Source: an uncultured Clostridia bacterium (GTDB lineage: Bacteria > Bacillota > Clostridia > Oscillospirales > Ruminococcaceae). From it: a stretch of DNA of 7,205 bases. The notes under the pieces were generated by a model that worked only from the letters and a program-made list of their open reading frames with translations, was not told the DNA's origin and searched no databases. Of this stretch, positions 1 to 5,846 are shown one piece after another. The stretch covers positions 1 through 7,205 of the forward strand of contig CALDJI010000333.1 in the NCBI GenBank assembly GCA_937901805.1, in the 5' to 3' direction. How positions within the stretch are numbered: the stretch's first letter is position 1; each line of letters opens with the position of its first letter. Position numbers and translations under genes: made by a program.

Positions 1-1
1 C

Positions 2-184
2 TGTGTTGTCACAATTGTATGTGGGGTGTCCTACATAGTTTCTTTTGTATTCCCAATGCTTGTTGGTATGATTTCCGGTGCTTATTCTTCTATTTGCCTG
101 GCTGGCCCGCTCTGGGTTACTTGGCTGGAGCATAAGGAAAAGAAGGTTCATCAAAACAAAGCTTCCAGAAAAAAGAAAAAGTAA
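2..184 (+). CDS. secF: SecF, protein-export membrane protein (3' end only)
   Basis: This is the last 60 codons of a gene that begins before the window. The translation contains FVFPMLVGMISGAYSSICLA followed by GPLW, which matches the C-terminal membrane segment of SecF (family pattern G-x-x-S-G-x-Y-S-S-I-x-x-A-x-P-L-W). SecF works with SecD as an RND-type accessory complex of the SecYEG translocon, using the proton or sodium gradient to help pull preproteins across the cytoplasmic membrane. After the last helix comes a very basic tail (EHKEKKVHQNKASRKKKKK) that should lie in the cytoplasm. The stop is TAA at 182-184, followed 22 bp later by a strong terminator, so this is the end of its transcription unit. 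A SecDF fusion cannot be excluded because the upstream part is missing. Confidence 0.88.
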   Translation, partial: CVVTIVCGVSYIVSFVFPMLVGMISGAYSSICLAGPLWVTWLEHKEKKVHQNKASRKKKK

Positions 185-206
185 TATAGACGGTTTGTAA
201 CAAATT

Positions 207-250
207 AAGGAGATATGCGTGAATTTTGCGCATATCTCCTTTTCTTTTTT
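207..250 (+). terminator. Intrinsic terminator after secF
   Basis: A perfect 13-bp stem pairs AAGGAGATATGCG (207-219) with CGCATATCTCCTT (229-241) around a 9-nt loop. It runs directly into a T-rich tract (240-250, TTTTTCTTTTT type). The layout is that of a strong rho-independent terminator for the secF transcript. It separates secF from the decayed gene that follows. Confidence 0.93.
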
Positions 251-266
251 ATAATAAAACAGGACA

Positions 267-274
267 AAAGGAGG
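267..274 (+). promoter_or_regulatory. Ribosome binding site of the decayed isomerase gene
   Basis: AAAGGAGG lies 10 nt before the ATG at 285 and is a near-perfect Shine-Dalgarno sequence. It decides the original start of the pseudogene (ATG at 285 rather than TTG at 282). It has survived even though the reading frame behind it is destroyed. Confidence 0.75.
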
Positions 275-284
275 AAGGAATTTG

Positions 285-1005
285 ATGATCTCAGTTGGAG
301 TATCCACGGCTTGTCTGCATCCTCAAGAAACAGCAGAAAGCATAGAATACTTGTGTCAACATAGCATTCAGAGTTTTGAAGGGTTTCTCAATACATCCAT
401 TTACTTCAGAGATGGAATCCATGTTCTTTTTTCTGATTACTCTCCAAGATTAAAAGATGGGTTACAGTTGTATGAGCAGTATTTTAGAATACAAAAAATT
501 GGGGGGCACGTTATTTTGTCTTTCATGGAGGAAAAGAAAGATTCATATACTGTGAAGAAGAATACTTTACAGTATATGAACAGCTCATCCATATGGCAAA
601 AAACAGAGAATTACGCTTTTGCATGAAAATGTAGTACGAACAAAGGGCAGGGATTTAGACTTTTTAGTGAGGTCATCGCGGGCTTTTCCATAGGCTAGGT
701 TTGTTTTAGATATAAAACAGGCAATCCGTTCTGGTGTATCCCCAACAGAGTTTATGAAGAAGCTTGGAAGGTCTGTAAAGCATATCCATTTTAGCGACCA
801 CGACAGGGAGCATGATTGCTTGTCAGCGGGATATGGAGAATGAGATTTAAACAATTTTTTCCACAATAAGTTCTTATATACAGTTTGTGATTCTGTGATT
901 CTTGAGTTGCATCACAGCAGCTATAATGATGTGGAAAATCTTGTGGAATCATGTCAAATAATTAGGGAAATATTGGAATTTAATTTACAAAATCTGGATG
1001 AATAA
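285..1005 (+). pseudogene. Decayed sugar phosphate isomerase/epimerase (xylose isomerase-like TIM barrel)
   Basis: Pieces in three frames read together as one sugar phosphate isomerase/epimerase of the xylose-isomerase-like / AP endonuclease 2 TIM-barrel family. Frame one starts MISVGVSTACLHPQETAES and continues to LFSDYSPRLKDGLQLYEQYF. From about 519 the sense shifts to another frame reading FHGGKERF...EEEYFTVYEQL and on to about 616. From about 619 a third frame reads LHENVVRTKGRDLDFL, then FVLDIKQAIRSGVSPTEFMK and VKHIHFSDHDREHDCL, ending at TAA 1003-1005. Two in-frame stops interrupt this last part (TAG 691-693 and TGA 841-843). Between FLNT and the FSDY block, roughly 20-25 residues seem to be missing compared with intact relatives, from memory of the family. 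Likely metal and substrate residues (H of FHGG, E of HEN, D of VLDIKQ, H of IHFSDHD) remain recognisable. No functional product is expected. The substrate of the ancestral enzyme cannot be told. Confidence 0.85.
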
Positions 1006-1064
1006 TTATAAAAATATCGCTAATATTCGACGGATATTTATATTTAATGCACACAAAACAAATT

Positions 1065-1090
1065 GTATTTTGTTAATAATCACAAAATAC
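1065..1090. repeat. Perfect 9-bp inverted repeat, possible operator
   Basis: GTATTTTGT (1065-1073) and ACAAAATAC (1082-1090) form a perfect inverted repeat with an 8-nt AT-rich spacer. A further ACAAAA copy lies at 1053-1058. No T-tract or GC-rich stem follows, so it does not look like a terminator. Its place, about 35 bp upstream of the -35 region of the DUF6514-nrdR promoter, fits a binding site for a dimeric regulator. It does not fit the NrdR box pattern convincingly. Confidence 0.4.
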
Positions 1091-1100
1091 TATGGAAGAA

Positions 1101-1107
1101 TGTCGAA
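1101..1107 (+). promoter_or_regulatory. Candidate Spo0A binding site (0A box)
   Basis: TGTCGAA is an exact match to the 7-base core recognised by the sporulation master regulator Spo0A. It sits 19 bp upstream of the proposed -35 element of the DUF6514-nrdR promoter. A second near match (TTCGACG at 1026-1032, six of seven on the opposite strand) lies further upstream. A 7-mer can occur by chance, so the position next to a promoter in a spore former is the main support. Confidence 0.4.
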
Positions 1108-1125
1108 ATATGCGAACGATTGTGC

Positions 1126-1154
1126 TTTTCAACAACTTGTTAAAAGGTTATAAT
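1126..1154 (+). promoter_or_regulatory. Sigma-A-like promoter for DUF6514-nrdR
   Basis: A perfect -10 hexamer TATAAT (1149-1154) lies 17 bp after TTTTCA (1126-1131), which matches the TTGACA consensus at four of six positions. Transcription would start near 1161, leaving a leader of about 28 nt before the ATG at 1189. The weak -35 fits a promoter helped by an activator. Confidence 0.6.
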
Positions 1155-1188
1155 GTGTTTACATTACAACAAAGGGGAATGAAAGAAG

Positions 1189-1521
1189 ATGTACTTATCG
1201 GATTGTACAGCACCTACAAAGAGTAAAGAAAATAGGATATCTTTTGATATCATTTCCACAGAATTTATTTCAGAGGGGAATCTTTATAAAACTTTTGGCC
1301 TATTAGCAGAGTCGGGAAAAGAAAGTTTGAAAATTGAGAATATCTCTGATGAATATGTTCTGATAGAATGTCTTTGCCGGCGCCTACAGGAAGGTAAGCC
1401 TCCATTATATCAGCTGCGCGACATTGTAGAGGATTTTATTGTGGATTGGCCATATATACAGGACATTGAGTTGAAAAAAAGGCGTGATTATGATATGATT
1501 GGAAAAAAATATTCGGAGTGA
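1189..1521 (+). CDS. Small DUF6514-like protein upstream of nrdR
   Basis: This encodes a 110-residue soluble protein without signal peptide, membrane segment or metal-binding cysteine cluster. The middle and end (FGLLAESG, then [38 protein letters not shown]) follow the pattern of the small clostridial DUF6514 proteins: a short beta-rich start, a conserved acidic IS-D turn, a helix and a final L-x-D-V-x-D-F-I helix. The assignment is from memory of the family. Its function is unknown. The ATG at 1189 is chosen because GGGG (1174-1177) lies 11 nt upstream. The ATG at 1179 is only 1 nt from that site and opens a 15-codon frame that ends inside this gene. The gene stands first in a two-gene unit with nrdR, 7 nt upstream, behind a sigma-A-like promoter with a possible Spo0A box. 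Sporulation-linked expression is an inference. Confidence 0.7.
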   Translation: MYLSDCTAPTKSKENRISFDIISTEFISEGNLYKTFGLLAESGKESLKIENISDEYVLIECLCRRLQEGKPPLYQLRDIVEDFIVDWPYIQDIELKKRRDYDMIGKKYSE

Positions 1522-1528
1522 TGAAATT

Positions 1529-1993
1529 GTGAAGTGCCCGTTTTGCGGATATTATGAAAGCAAGGTTATCGATTCCAGGCCAACTGACGAAGGTGAACGT
1601 ATTCGGCGCAGGAGGGAATGCCTTGGCTGCGGAAAACGTTTTACTACTTATGAGATTATAGAAACACTGCCTTTGGTTGTTGTAAAAAGAGATAAATCCC
1701 GTGAAGCTTTTGATAGAAATAAGCTGTTCAATGGAATGCTTAGGGCTTGCGAAAAACGCCCTATTACCTTTGAAATGCTCAATCAGGCAGTTGATGAAAT
1801 CGAATCCATGCTGCAAAATACCCTGGAACGGGAAGTCTCTTCCAATAAAATAGGTGAACTTGCAATGGAAAAGTTAAAGAATATTGACCAAGTGGCCTAT
1901 GTTCGCTTTGCATCTGTCTATCGTCAATTCAGCGACATCAACTCTTTTTTGATAGAACTCAAAAAATTACTGGCAGATAAGGATACTCATTGA
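1529..1993 (+). CDS. nrdR: NrdR, transcriptional repressor of ribonucleotide reductase genes
   Basis: This encodes a 154-residue NrdR, a cytoplasmic repressor that binds NrdR boxes upstream of nrd operons and senses the ATP/dATP balance. Residues 1-45 form the zinc ribbon: C3-P-F-C6 and C31-L-G-C34, with the family signature [21 protein letters not shown] between them and GKRFTTYE after them. Residues from about 46 to 136 form the ATP-cone domain ([17 protein letters not shown], then [13 protein letters not shown]). The start is taken as GTG 1529, because NrdR proteins begin M-K-C-P-F-C and GGAG (1515-1518) lies 10 nt upstream. The ATG at 1499 would add ten unrelated residues and overlap the upstream gene. 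The 3' end overlaps the convergent DUF4363 gene by 27 bp, and no terminator is visible between them. Confidence 0.96.
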   Translation: MKCPFCGYYESKVIDSRPTDEGERIRRRRECLGCGKRFTTYEIIETLPLVVVKRDKSREAFDRNKLFNGMLRACEKRPITFEMLNQAVDEIESMLQNTLEREVSSNKIGELAMEKLKNIDQVAYVRFASVYRQFSDINSFLIELKKLLADKDTH

Positions 1994-2374
1994 CGACAGA
2001 ACAGTGGAAAATGTCGGACGTTCTGACTCGATAATCATCTCTAATAATTTCATAACTTGAGCATTTGTCACGTAGTATTCTGCAATATTACCACAAGCCA
2101 GCATCGGCTCTAAGGAAGCGGTAAGTACGCTCAACTCTTCAATTTGCTGATGGCGCACAAAAATGGTAAGGTATTTTTCTTCTTTTTCCCAGTAATCTGA
2201 AAATTCGAGGATTTGAATACGTGCAGCCGGTAAATCGCCGCGTTCCACACTTTCAAGAGCTGTCTCCACCATGGAGACGGCTTTTTCTTTTGTGTGTACT
2301 AGATAAAACTGACTGCCAATACATAGTCCAATCACAGAAAAAAGGATGATTACAGAAATGACAACCCGTTTCAT
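1967..2374 (-). CDS. DUF4363 family membrane-anchored protein
   Basis: This encodes a 135-residue protein with one N-terminal membrane segment (about residues 4-25, [23 protein letters not shown]) and a helical extracytoplasmic domain. The pattern (a helix with VERGD, then W-x-K-x-x-x-Y-L-T-I-F-V-x-H-x-Q-I-E-E-L, then GN-x-x-E) is that of the DUF4363 family found in spore-forming Firmicutes. The molecular function is unknown. Its ATG (2372-2374) follows directly on the TAG stop of the DUF421 gene, with AGAGG about 9 nt upstream inside that gene, so the two should be translationally coupled. The 3' end runs 27 bp into the end of nrdR on the other strand. The nine residues after STVL look like a ragged, non-conserved tail. 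If the DUF421 frameshift is real, this protein may lack its partner and be translated poorly. Confidence 0.82.
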   Translation of the reverse strand: MKRVVISVIILFSVIGLCIGSQFYLVHTKEKAVSMVETALESVERGDLPAARIQILEFSDYWEKEEKYLTIFVRHQQIEELSVLTASLEPMLACGNIAEYYVTNAQVMKLLEMIIESERPTFSTVLSSMSILICQ

Positions 2375-3060
2375 CTAAAGTACCTCTTTGTGTTTGTTTT
2401 TACGCACAATGTAATAATCTCCTTTTTTATCCAGTGTCATTAGAAAAACGTTTTTTAGCTGACAATCTTCCTTTTGCAGAAGCTTTTCCAGCCATTGCAT
2501 AGTTTTTCCCATTCCATAAAGCGTTTCCGAAATTGCTTTTCCATCGCTAATAACAATTTCCGGAATACCCTTATCATCATTCCCTTTGAGCTTCATCATG
2601 GAAGGCGTGACATTCCTGCTATGAAATTTCTGATAGACACTGATTTTGCCATTGGTTTCTACAACGGCAAAAAGGACTTCCCGGATGTCAAAAATCCCCT
2701 GACACCGGAGTTCTTCCATCAAATCATCAATGGAAAAGCGCATGGCACGCATTGCCGTCTGGTCAATGATTCCATCCCGGATAATCATCCGGGGAGTTCC
2801 AATCAAAAAACCGCGTACACGCTTGTTGGCAAGAGAACAGGCAGTCAGGATGATTTCCAGACAACAATCAAGATTGGAATGGCGCCGACTAAAATAGGGA
2901 TATTTGTATCTTCAATTGGAAGAGAGGCAATGTTAGAAACCAGAATGGTTACAACAAGTTCTGTAGGCTGTAACTCTCCAATTTGGCGTTTGCCCATAAA
3001 CCGTATTGAAATAACAATTAAGAGATAGAGAAAAAGGGTTCGAACTGCTACTACTGCCAT
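2375..3060 (-). pseudogene. DUF421 (YetF-like) membrane protein, interrupted by a frameshift
   Basis: Two frames together give a full-length DUF421 protein of about 228 residues. The first part (ATG at 3058-3060) reads MAVVAVRTLFLYLLIVISIR then FMGKRQIGELQPTELVVTIL, covering the first membrane helices and the signature M-G-K-R-Q-I-G-E-L-Q-P-x-E-L-V. It runs out at TGA 2845-2847. The frame that should follow reads LEIILTACSLANKRVRGFLI from about 2860, then GTPRMIIRDGIIDQ and RFSIDDLMEELR to TAG 2375-2377, the typical soluble DUF421 domain. The joint is near 2860, with a net loss of one nucleotide, or four if judged by remembered family spacing. The start is supported by GGTGATC (minus strand, 3065-3071), which pairs with the 16S rRNA tail. 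A sequencing or assembly error is possible. YetF-like and 2Duf proteins are linked to spore membrane properties in Bacillus. A similar role here is inference. Confidence 0.82.
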
Positions 3061-3076
3061 CTTTGATCACCAGAAA

Positions 3077-3105
3077 TAGTATTGGAGGAAAGAGAGTGTT
3101 TATAC
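3077..3105 (-). promoter_or_regulatory. Sigma-G-like promoter for the DUF421-DUF4363 unit
   Basis: On the minus strand GTATA (3101-3105) is followed after 17 bp by AATACTA (3077-3083). This fits the forespore sigma-G pattern (G-H-A-T-R at -35, CATACTA-like at -10, six of seven). Transcription would begin near 3070, which leaves only about 10 nt before the ATG and just includes the ribosome binding site. That very short leader is the main reason for caution. Confidence 0.4.
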
Positions 3106-3115
3106 GTTTGGTTTT

Positions 3116-3146
3116 TGAATGAAACACGATTTGCATGCCTATACTA
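3116..3146 (+). promoter_or_regulatory. Sigma-G-like promoter for the gerK operon
   Basis: TGAATG (3116-3121) and TATACTA (3140-3146) are separated by 18 bp. They match the sigma-G consensus (TGAATA and CATACTA) at five of six and six of seven positions. Germinant receptor operons are known to be transcribed in the forespore by sigma-G in Bacillus and Clostridium. Transcription would start near 3153, giving a leader of about 60 nt before the start at 3214. Confidence 0.65.
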
Positions 3147-3213
3147 ACAGAAGCATCCGGAAAAGGGTTCTTGATGTCGTTCCGGTAAATTCCAGCAAAA
3201 GGGTGTGGCACGG

Positions 3214-4758
3214 ATGTTCCGATTTATGAAAGGAAAGGGCAGATATTTAGAAAACCAGTTTTCAAAAAAACCGACTGAGCAAAAACCTGTCCAAAATTTT
3301 TCCTGTAGTCTTTTAGAGAATACGGTTTCTATTCGGGAACGGTTTTCCAACTCATCGGATCTGATTATAAAACCGGTGACAGTCAGTGGTTTTTCCGTTG
3401 CACTTGTTATGTGCGAAGGAATGGTTAGCCTACAGACATTGTCGGAAATGCTGCTTGAACCAATTCAACAATTAAAGATGCAGGAAGGGGGGCATCCGGA
3501 AGATCTTCTTCATTGGGTCCGCTATGATTCCGCTCTGGCAGCTGACCAGCAGGAGATATCAACCTATGACGAACTGTTTCAGTTCATTATGTCCGGGTTT
3601 GTTGTACTTTTTATTGATGGCGTCGATAAGGCAACGGCTCTGGGATTGCAGGGATTTAATTTTCGAGGGATTTCGGAACCCTCCGCGGAGCAAAATATCC
3701 GTGGCTCCAGAGAAGGGTTTGTAGAGCCAATCCGAATCAATTTAACTATGGTACGGCGTAGAATCAAATCCCCTAAGCTGAAGTTTGAACTTATGAATAT
3801 TGGAACACAGACGAAGACAGATGTCTGTATGGTCTATATGACTGATGCAGTAGCACCTAAAATTTTGGAACGGGTTCGTTCCCGATTAAAGAAAATATCC
3901 TTGAAATATGTACTGGAATCAGGGTATTTAGAACCGTTTCTGGATGATCATCCTCTTTCTGTATTCTCGGGAATTGGAAATACGGAGCGCCCAGATACCC
4001 TGTGTGCTAAAATCCTGGAAGGCAGAGTAGGCATTTTAGTGGACGGTACTCCATTTGCATTGATTATTCCATATCTGTTTGCAGAAAATTTCCAAAGTGT
4101 AGATGATTATTCCCATCGCCCATATTACAGCACATTTATCCGTATTTTGAAGTATATCTCCTTTGCAATCTCCATTTTGCTTCCGGGGCTGTATGTCGGG
4201 ATTACAACATTTCACCCGGAATTGTTTCCAGAGGCATTGTTGTTTAATATTGCCACTGCACAGGAATCCACACCATTTCCTTTGATGGCGGAGGCTGTTA
4301 TAATTCATCTGATTTATGAAGCTATGCGGGAAGCAGGGCTTCGTCTCCCCAGAGGGATTGGACACGCAGTCAGTATTGTCGGAGCATTGGTGATTGGAGA
4401 CGCTGCGGTAACTGCGGGATTAATCGGCTCTCCAATGGTGATGGTAGTCGCCCTGACTGCCGTGAGTTCCTTTGTGGTTCCCTCTCTTTATGAACCGGTT
4501 ACAGTTTTAAGATTCCTGTATATTATTGTCGGGGGAATTTCCGGATTGTATGGGATTTCGCTGTTAACAGCTGTTCTCTGTATTAATCTGTGTTCTCTGC
4601 ATCCGATGGATATTCCCTATACCTCCCCGATTACACCGTTTGGACGTTCTGCACTCAGGGACGTTTTTATTCGTGCAGGCTGGGAGACGCTGTCAAAACA
4701 TACGATTAAGGTGCAGAATATGCCTGGTTCTGAAATGAAAGGGGAAAATGGGCAATGA
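3214..4758 (+). CDS. gerKA: Spore germinant receptor A subunit (GerA/GerKA family)
   Basis: This encodes a 514-residue protein of the GerA family. Residues up to about 300 form the soluble N-terminal domain, including EPSAEQNIRGSREGF (family signature E-P-x-x-E-x-x-x-R-G-x-R-E-G-F, ending at residue 169) and NLTMVRRRIKSPKL. From about residue 311 come the membrane segments: ILKYISFAISILLPGLYVGI, the AEAVIIHLIYEAMREAGLRL segment from about 359, the IVGALVIGDAAV segment (388-399), then two further helices up to about 480. The A subunit forms the oligomeric, ion-conducting part of the receptor in the inner spore membrane. The ATG at 3214 is chosen because AAAAGGG (3197-3203) lies 10 nt upstream. 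A GTG at 3205 is only 1 nt from that site. The gene overlaps gerKB by ATGA. The K name follows clostridial convention; the true paralogue and germinant are unknown. Confidence 0.95.
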   Translation: MFRFMKGKGRYLENQFSKKPTEQKPVQNFSCSLLENTVSIRERFSNSSDLIIKPVTVSGFSVALVMCEGMVSLQTLSEMLLEPIQQLKMQEGGHPEDLLHWVRYDSALAADQQEISTYDELFQFIMSGFVVLFIDGVDKATALGLQGFNFRGISEPSAEQNIRGSREGFVEPIRINLTMVRRRIKSPKLKFELMNIGTQTKTDVCMVYMTDAVAPKILERVRSRLKKISLKYVLESGYLEPFLDDHPLSVFSGIGNTERPDTLCAKILEGRVGILVDGTPFALIIPYLFAENFQSVDDYSHRPYYSTFIRILKYISFAISILLPGLYVGITTFHPELFPEALLFNIATAQESTPFPLMAEAVIIHLIYEAMREAGLRLPRGIGHAVSIVGALVIGDAAVTAGLIGSPMVMVVALTAVSSFVVPSLYEPVTVLRFLYIIVGGISGLYGISLLTAVLCINLCSLHPMDIPYTSPITPFGRSALRDVFIRAGWETLSKHTIKVQNMPGSEMKGENGQ

Positions 4759-5846
4759 GGGGAGTACAGCGTACAAATCAGATTTCCGTATTTCAGATGG
4801 TATGTATCCTGTTGATTTGCCGTTTTTACCAGTTTCTAACCTATACCCCTTCTTCATCAGGACAAGCTAAGGGGATCTGGAGCATAGTCAGTATATTTTG
4901 TTCTGGAATTTTAACCTTTGTGTTGCTTTTACCAGTACTGATATTAAACCGAAAATATCCTGGTTTGAGTATGATCGAGTGTATTGGCAATGCTTCGCCT
5001 GGATATGCAAGAGCAGTGGCTCTGTGTTATGGGATTTTTGCTGTTGCAGTCGCATTATATACAATTTCAACCTTTAACACCTTTATTTCCTCGACGATTC
5101 TGCCCCAGGCTAGTATGTTATTTTTATCTGCTACAATGGTACTCGCTGCTTGGTACGCAGCCTCCCGTGGGATGGAACCTTCAGCGCGGCTGGCCTTTAT
5201 TGTATGTATTTGTTTTGTGGTTTCACTTTTTTTCATTATTCGAGGGGTTGTGCCCTATCTGAAATTTCATACCATTACAAAAGTACCAGATAACCATGCT
5301 GTCTGGAATTTTTTAAAAACCGTTTGGCTGGGAACTGCCAGGGATATGGAGGCTATTTTGTTTATTCTGATGCTGCCCTATGTCAAGGGGGATCGGAAAA
5401 AAGGTCTTTTCTGGTACCTTGTATTGTATAGTGTTTTGGCTGTTCTGGCAATTCTTTTGATATGGTTTTCACTTGGAAAATTGGCACAATACCAGAGATT
5501 TCCCTTTTATACAGTCGCTTCGATGGCCAAGGCGCCCTTATTGGAAAGAATGGATGCGATCCATATTGCACTCTGGACATTTTTTGCTTATCTTCGTGCG
5601 GGAGTTTACCTGTATCTGGCCGGTATTTGTTTTTCCCATTTCAAAATTCAAGACACTGCAAAACGTGTTCTCAGTATCTTGGGAATGATAGGACTGATTG
5701 CAGCAGCAGTCCTATTGTCCAAGAGCACAGTGCTGCTGACGGGACTTCGCTTTTTACTTTCCAGCGGGATTTTTGTTTTAATACTAGTTGTGGGAATTCC
5801 TGTTAGTATTCTTGTTATGAGGAGGAAACTGGATGAAACAGATTAA
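4755..5846 (+). CDS. gerKB: Spore germinant receptor B subunit (GerAB/GerKB, APC-type permease fold)
   Basis: This encodes a 363-residue integral membrane protein with about ten hydrophobic helices, the usual length for the spore permease family (GerAB). The N-terminus NQISVFQMVCILLICRFYQF matches the family pattern, in which I-S-x-x-Q precedes helix 1. Strong helices follow, for example IWSIVSIFCSGILTFVLLLP, ALCYGIFAVAVALYTISTF and FWYLVLYSVLAVLAILLIWF. B subunits have the fold of amino acid/polyamine/organocation transporters and are thought to bind the germinant rather than transport it in bulk. The ATG at 4755 overlaps the gerKA stop (ATGA) and has AAAGGGG (4738-4744) 10 nt upstream, so translation is coupled. 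The 3' end overlaps gerKC by 14 nt. The germinant cannot be predicted from the sequence. Confidence 0.94.
   Translation: MRGVQRTNQISVFQMVCILLICRFYQFLTYTPSSSGQAKGIWSIVSIFCSGILTFVLLLPVLILNRKYPGLSMIECIGNASPGYARAVALCYGIFAVAVALYTISTFNTFISSTILPQASMLFLSATMVLAAWYAASRGMEPSARLAFIVCICFVVSLFFIIRGVVPYLKFHTITKVPDNHAVWNFLKTVWLGTARDMEAILFILMLPYVKGDRKKGLFWYLVLYSVLAVLAILLIWFSLGKLAQYQRFPFYTVASMAKAPLLERMDAIHIALWTFFAYLRAGVYLYLAGICFSHFKIQDTAKRVLSILGMIGLIAAAVLLSKSTVLLTGLRFLLSSGIFVLILVVGIPVSILVMRRKLDETD

Noticed and set aside
1053..1090. NrdR box for autoregulation in the ACAAAA/TTTTGT repeat region.
   Set aside because: The repeat does not follow the ACAC-ATAT-GTGT palindrome of NrdR boxes, and paired boxes at the usual spacing are missing. 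It is kept only as an unassigned inverted repeat.
1436..1816. 126-codon open frame on the minus strand, opposite nrdR.
   Set aside because: The + strand encodes an unmistakable NrdR zinc ribbon here. The minus frame has no recognisable motif.
1997..2025. Terminator for nrdR formed by CAGAAC (1997-2002) and GTTCTG (2020-2025).
   Set aside because: The stem is only 6 bp with a 17-nt loop and no T-tract, and the bases lie within the conserved end of the DUF4363 coding sequence.
2474..3028. 184-codon open frame on the + strand, opposite the DUF421 gene.
   Set aside because: The minus strand carries clear DUF421 family motifs in this interval. The + strand frame has no family resemblance and its start lies inside the conserved coding region, so it is a shadow.
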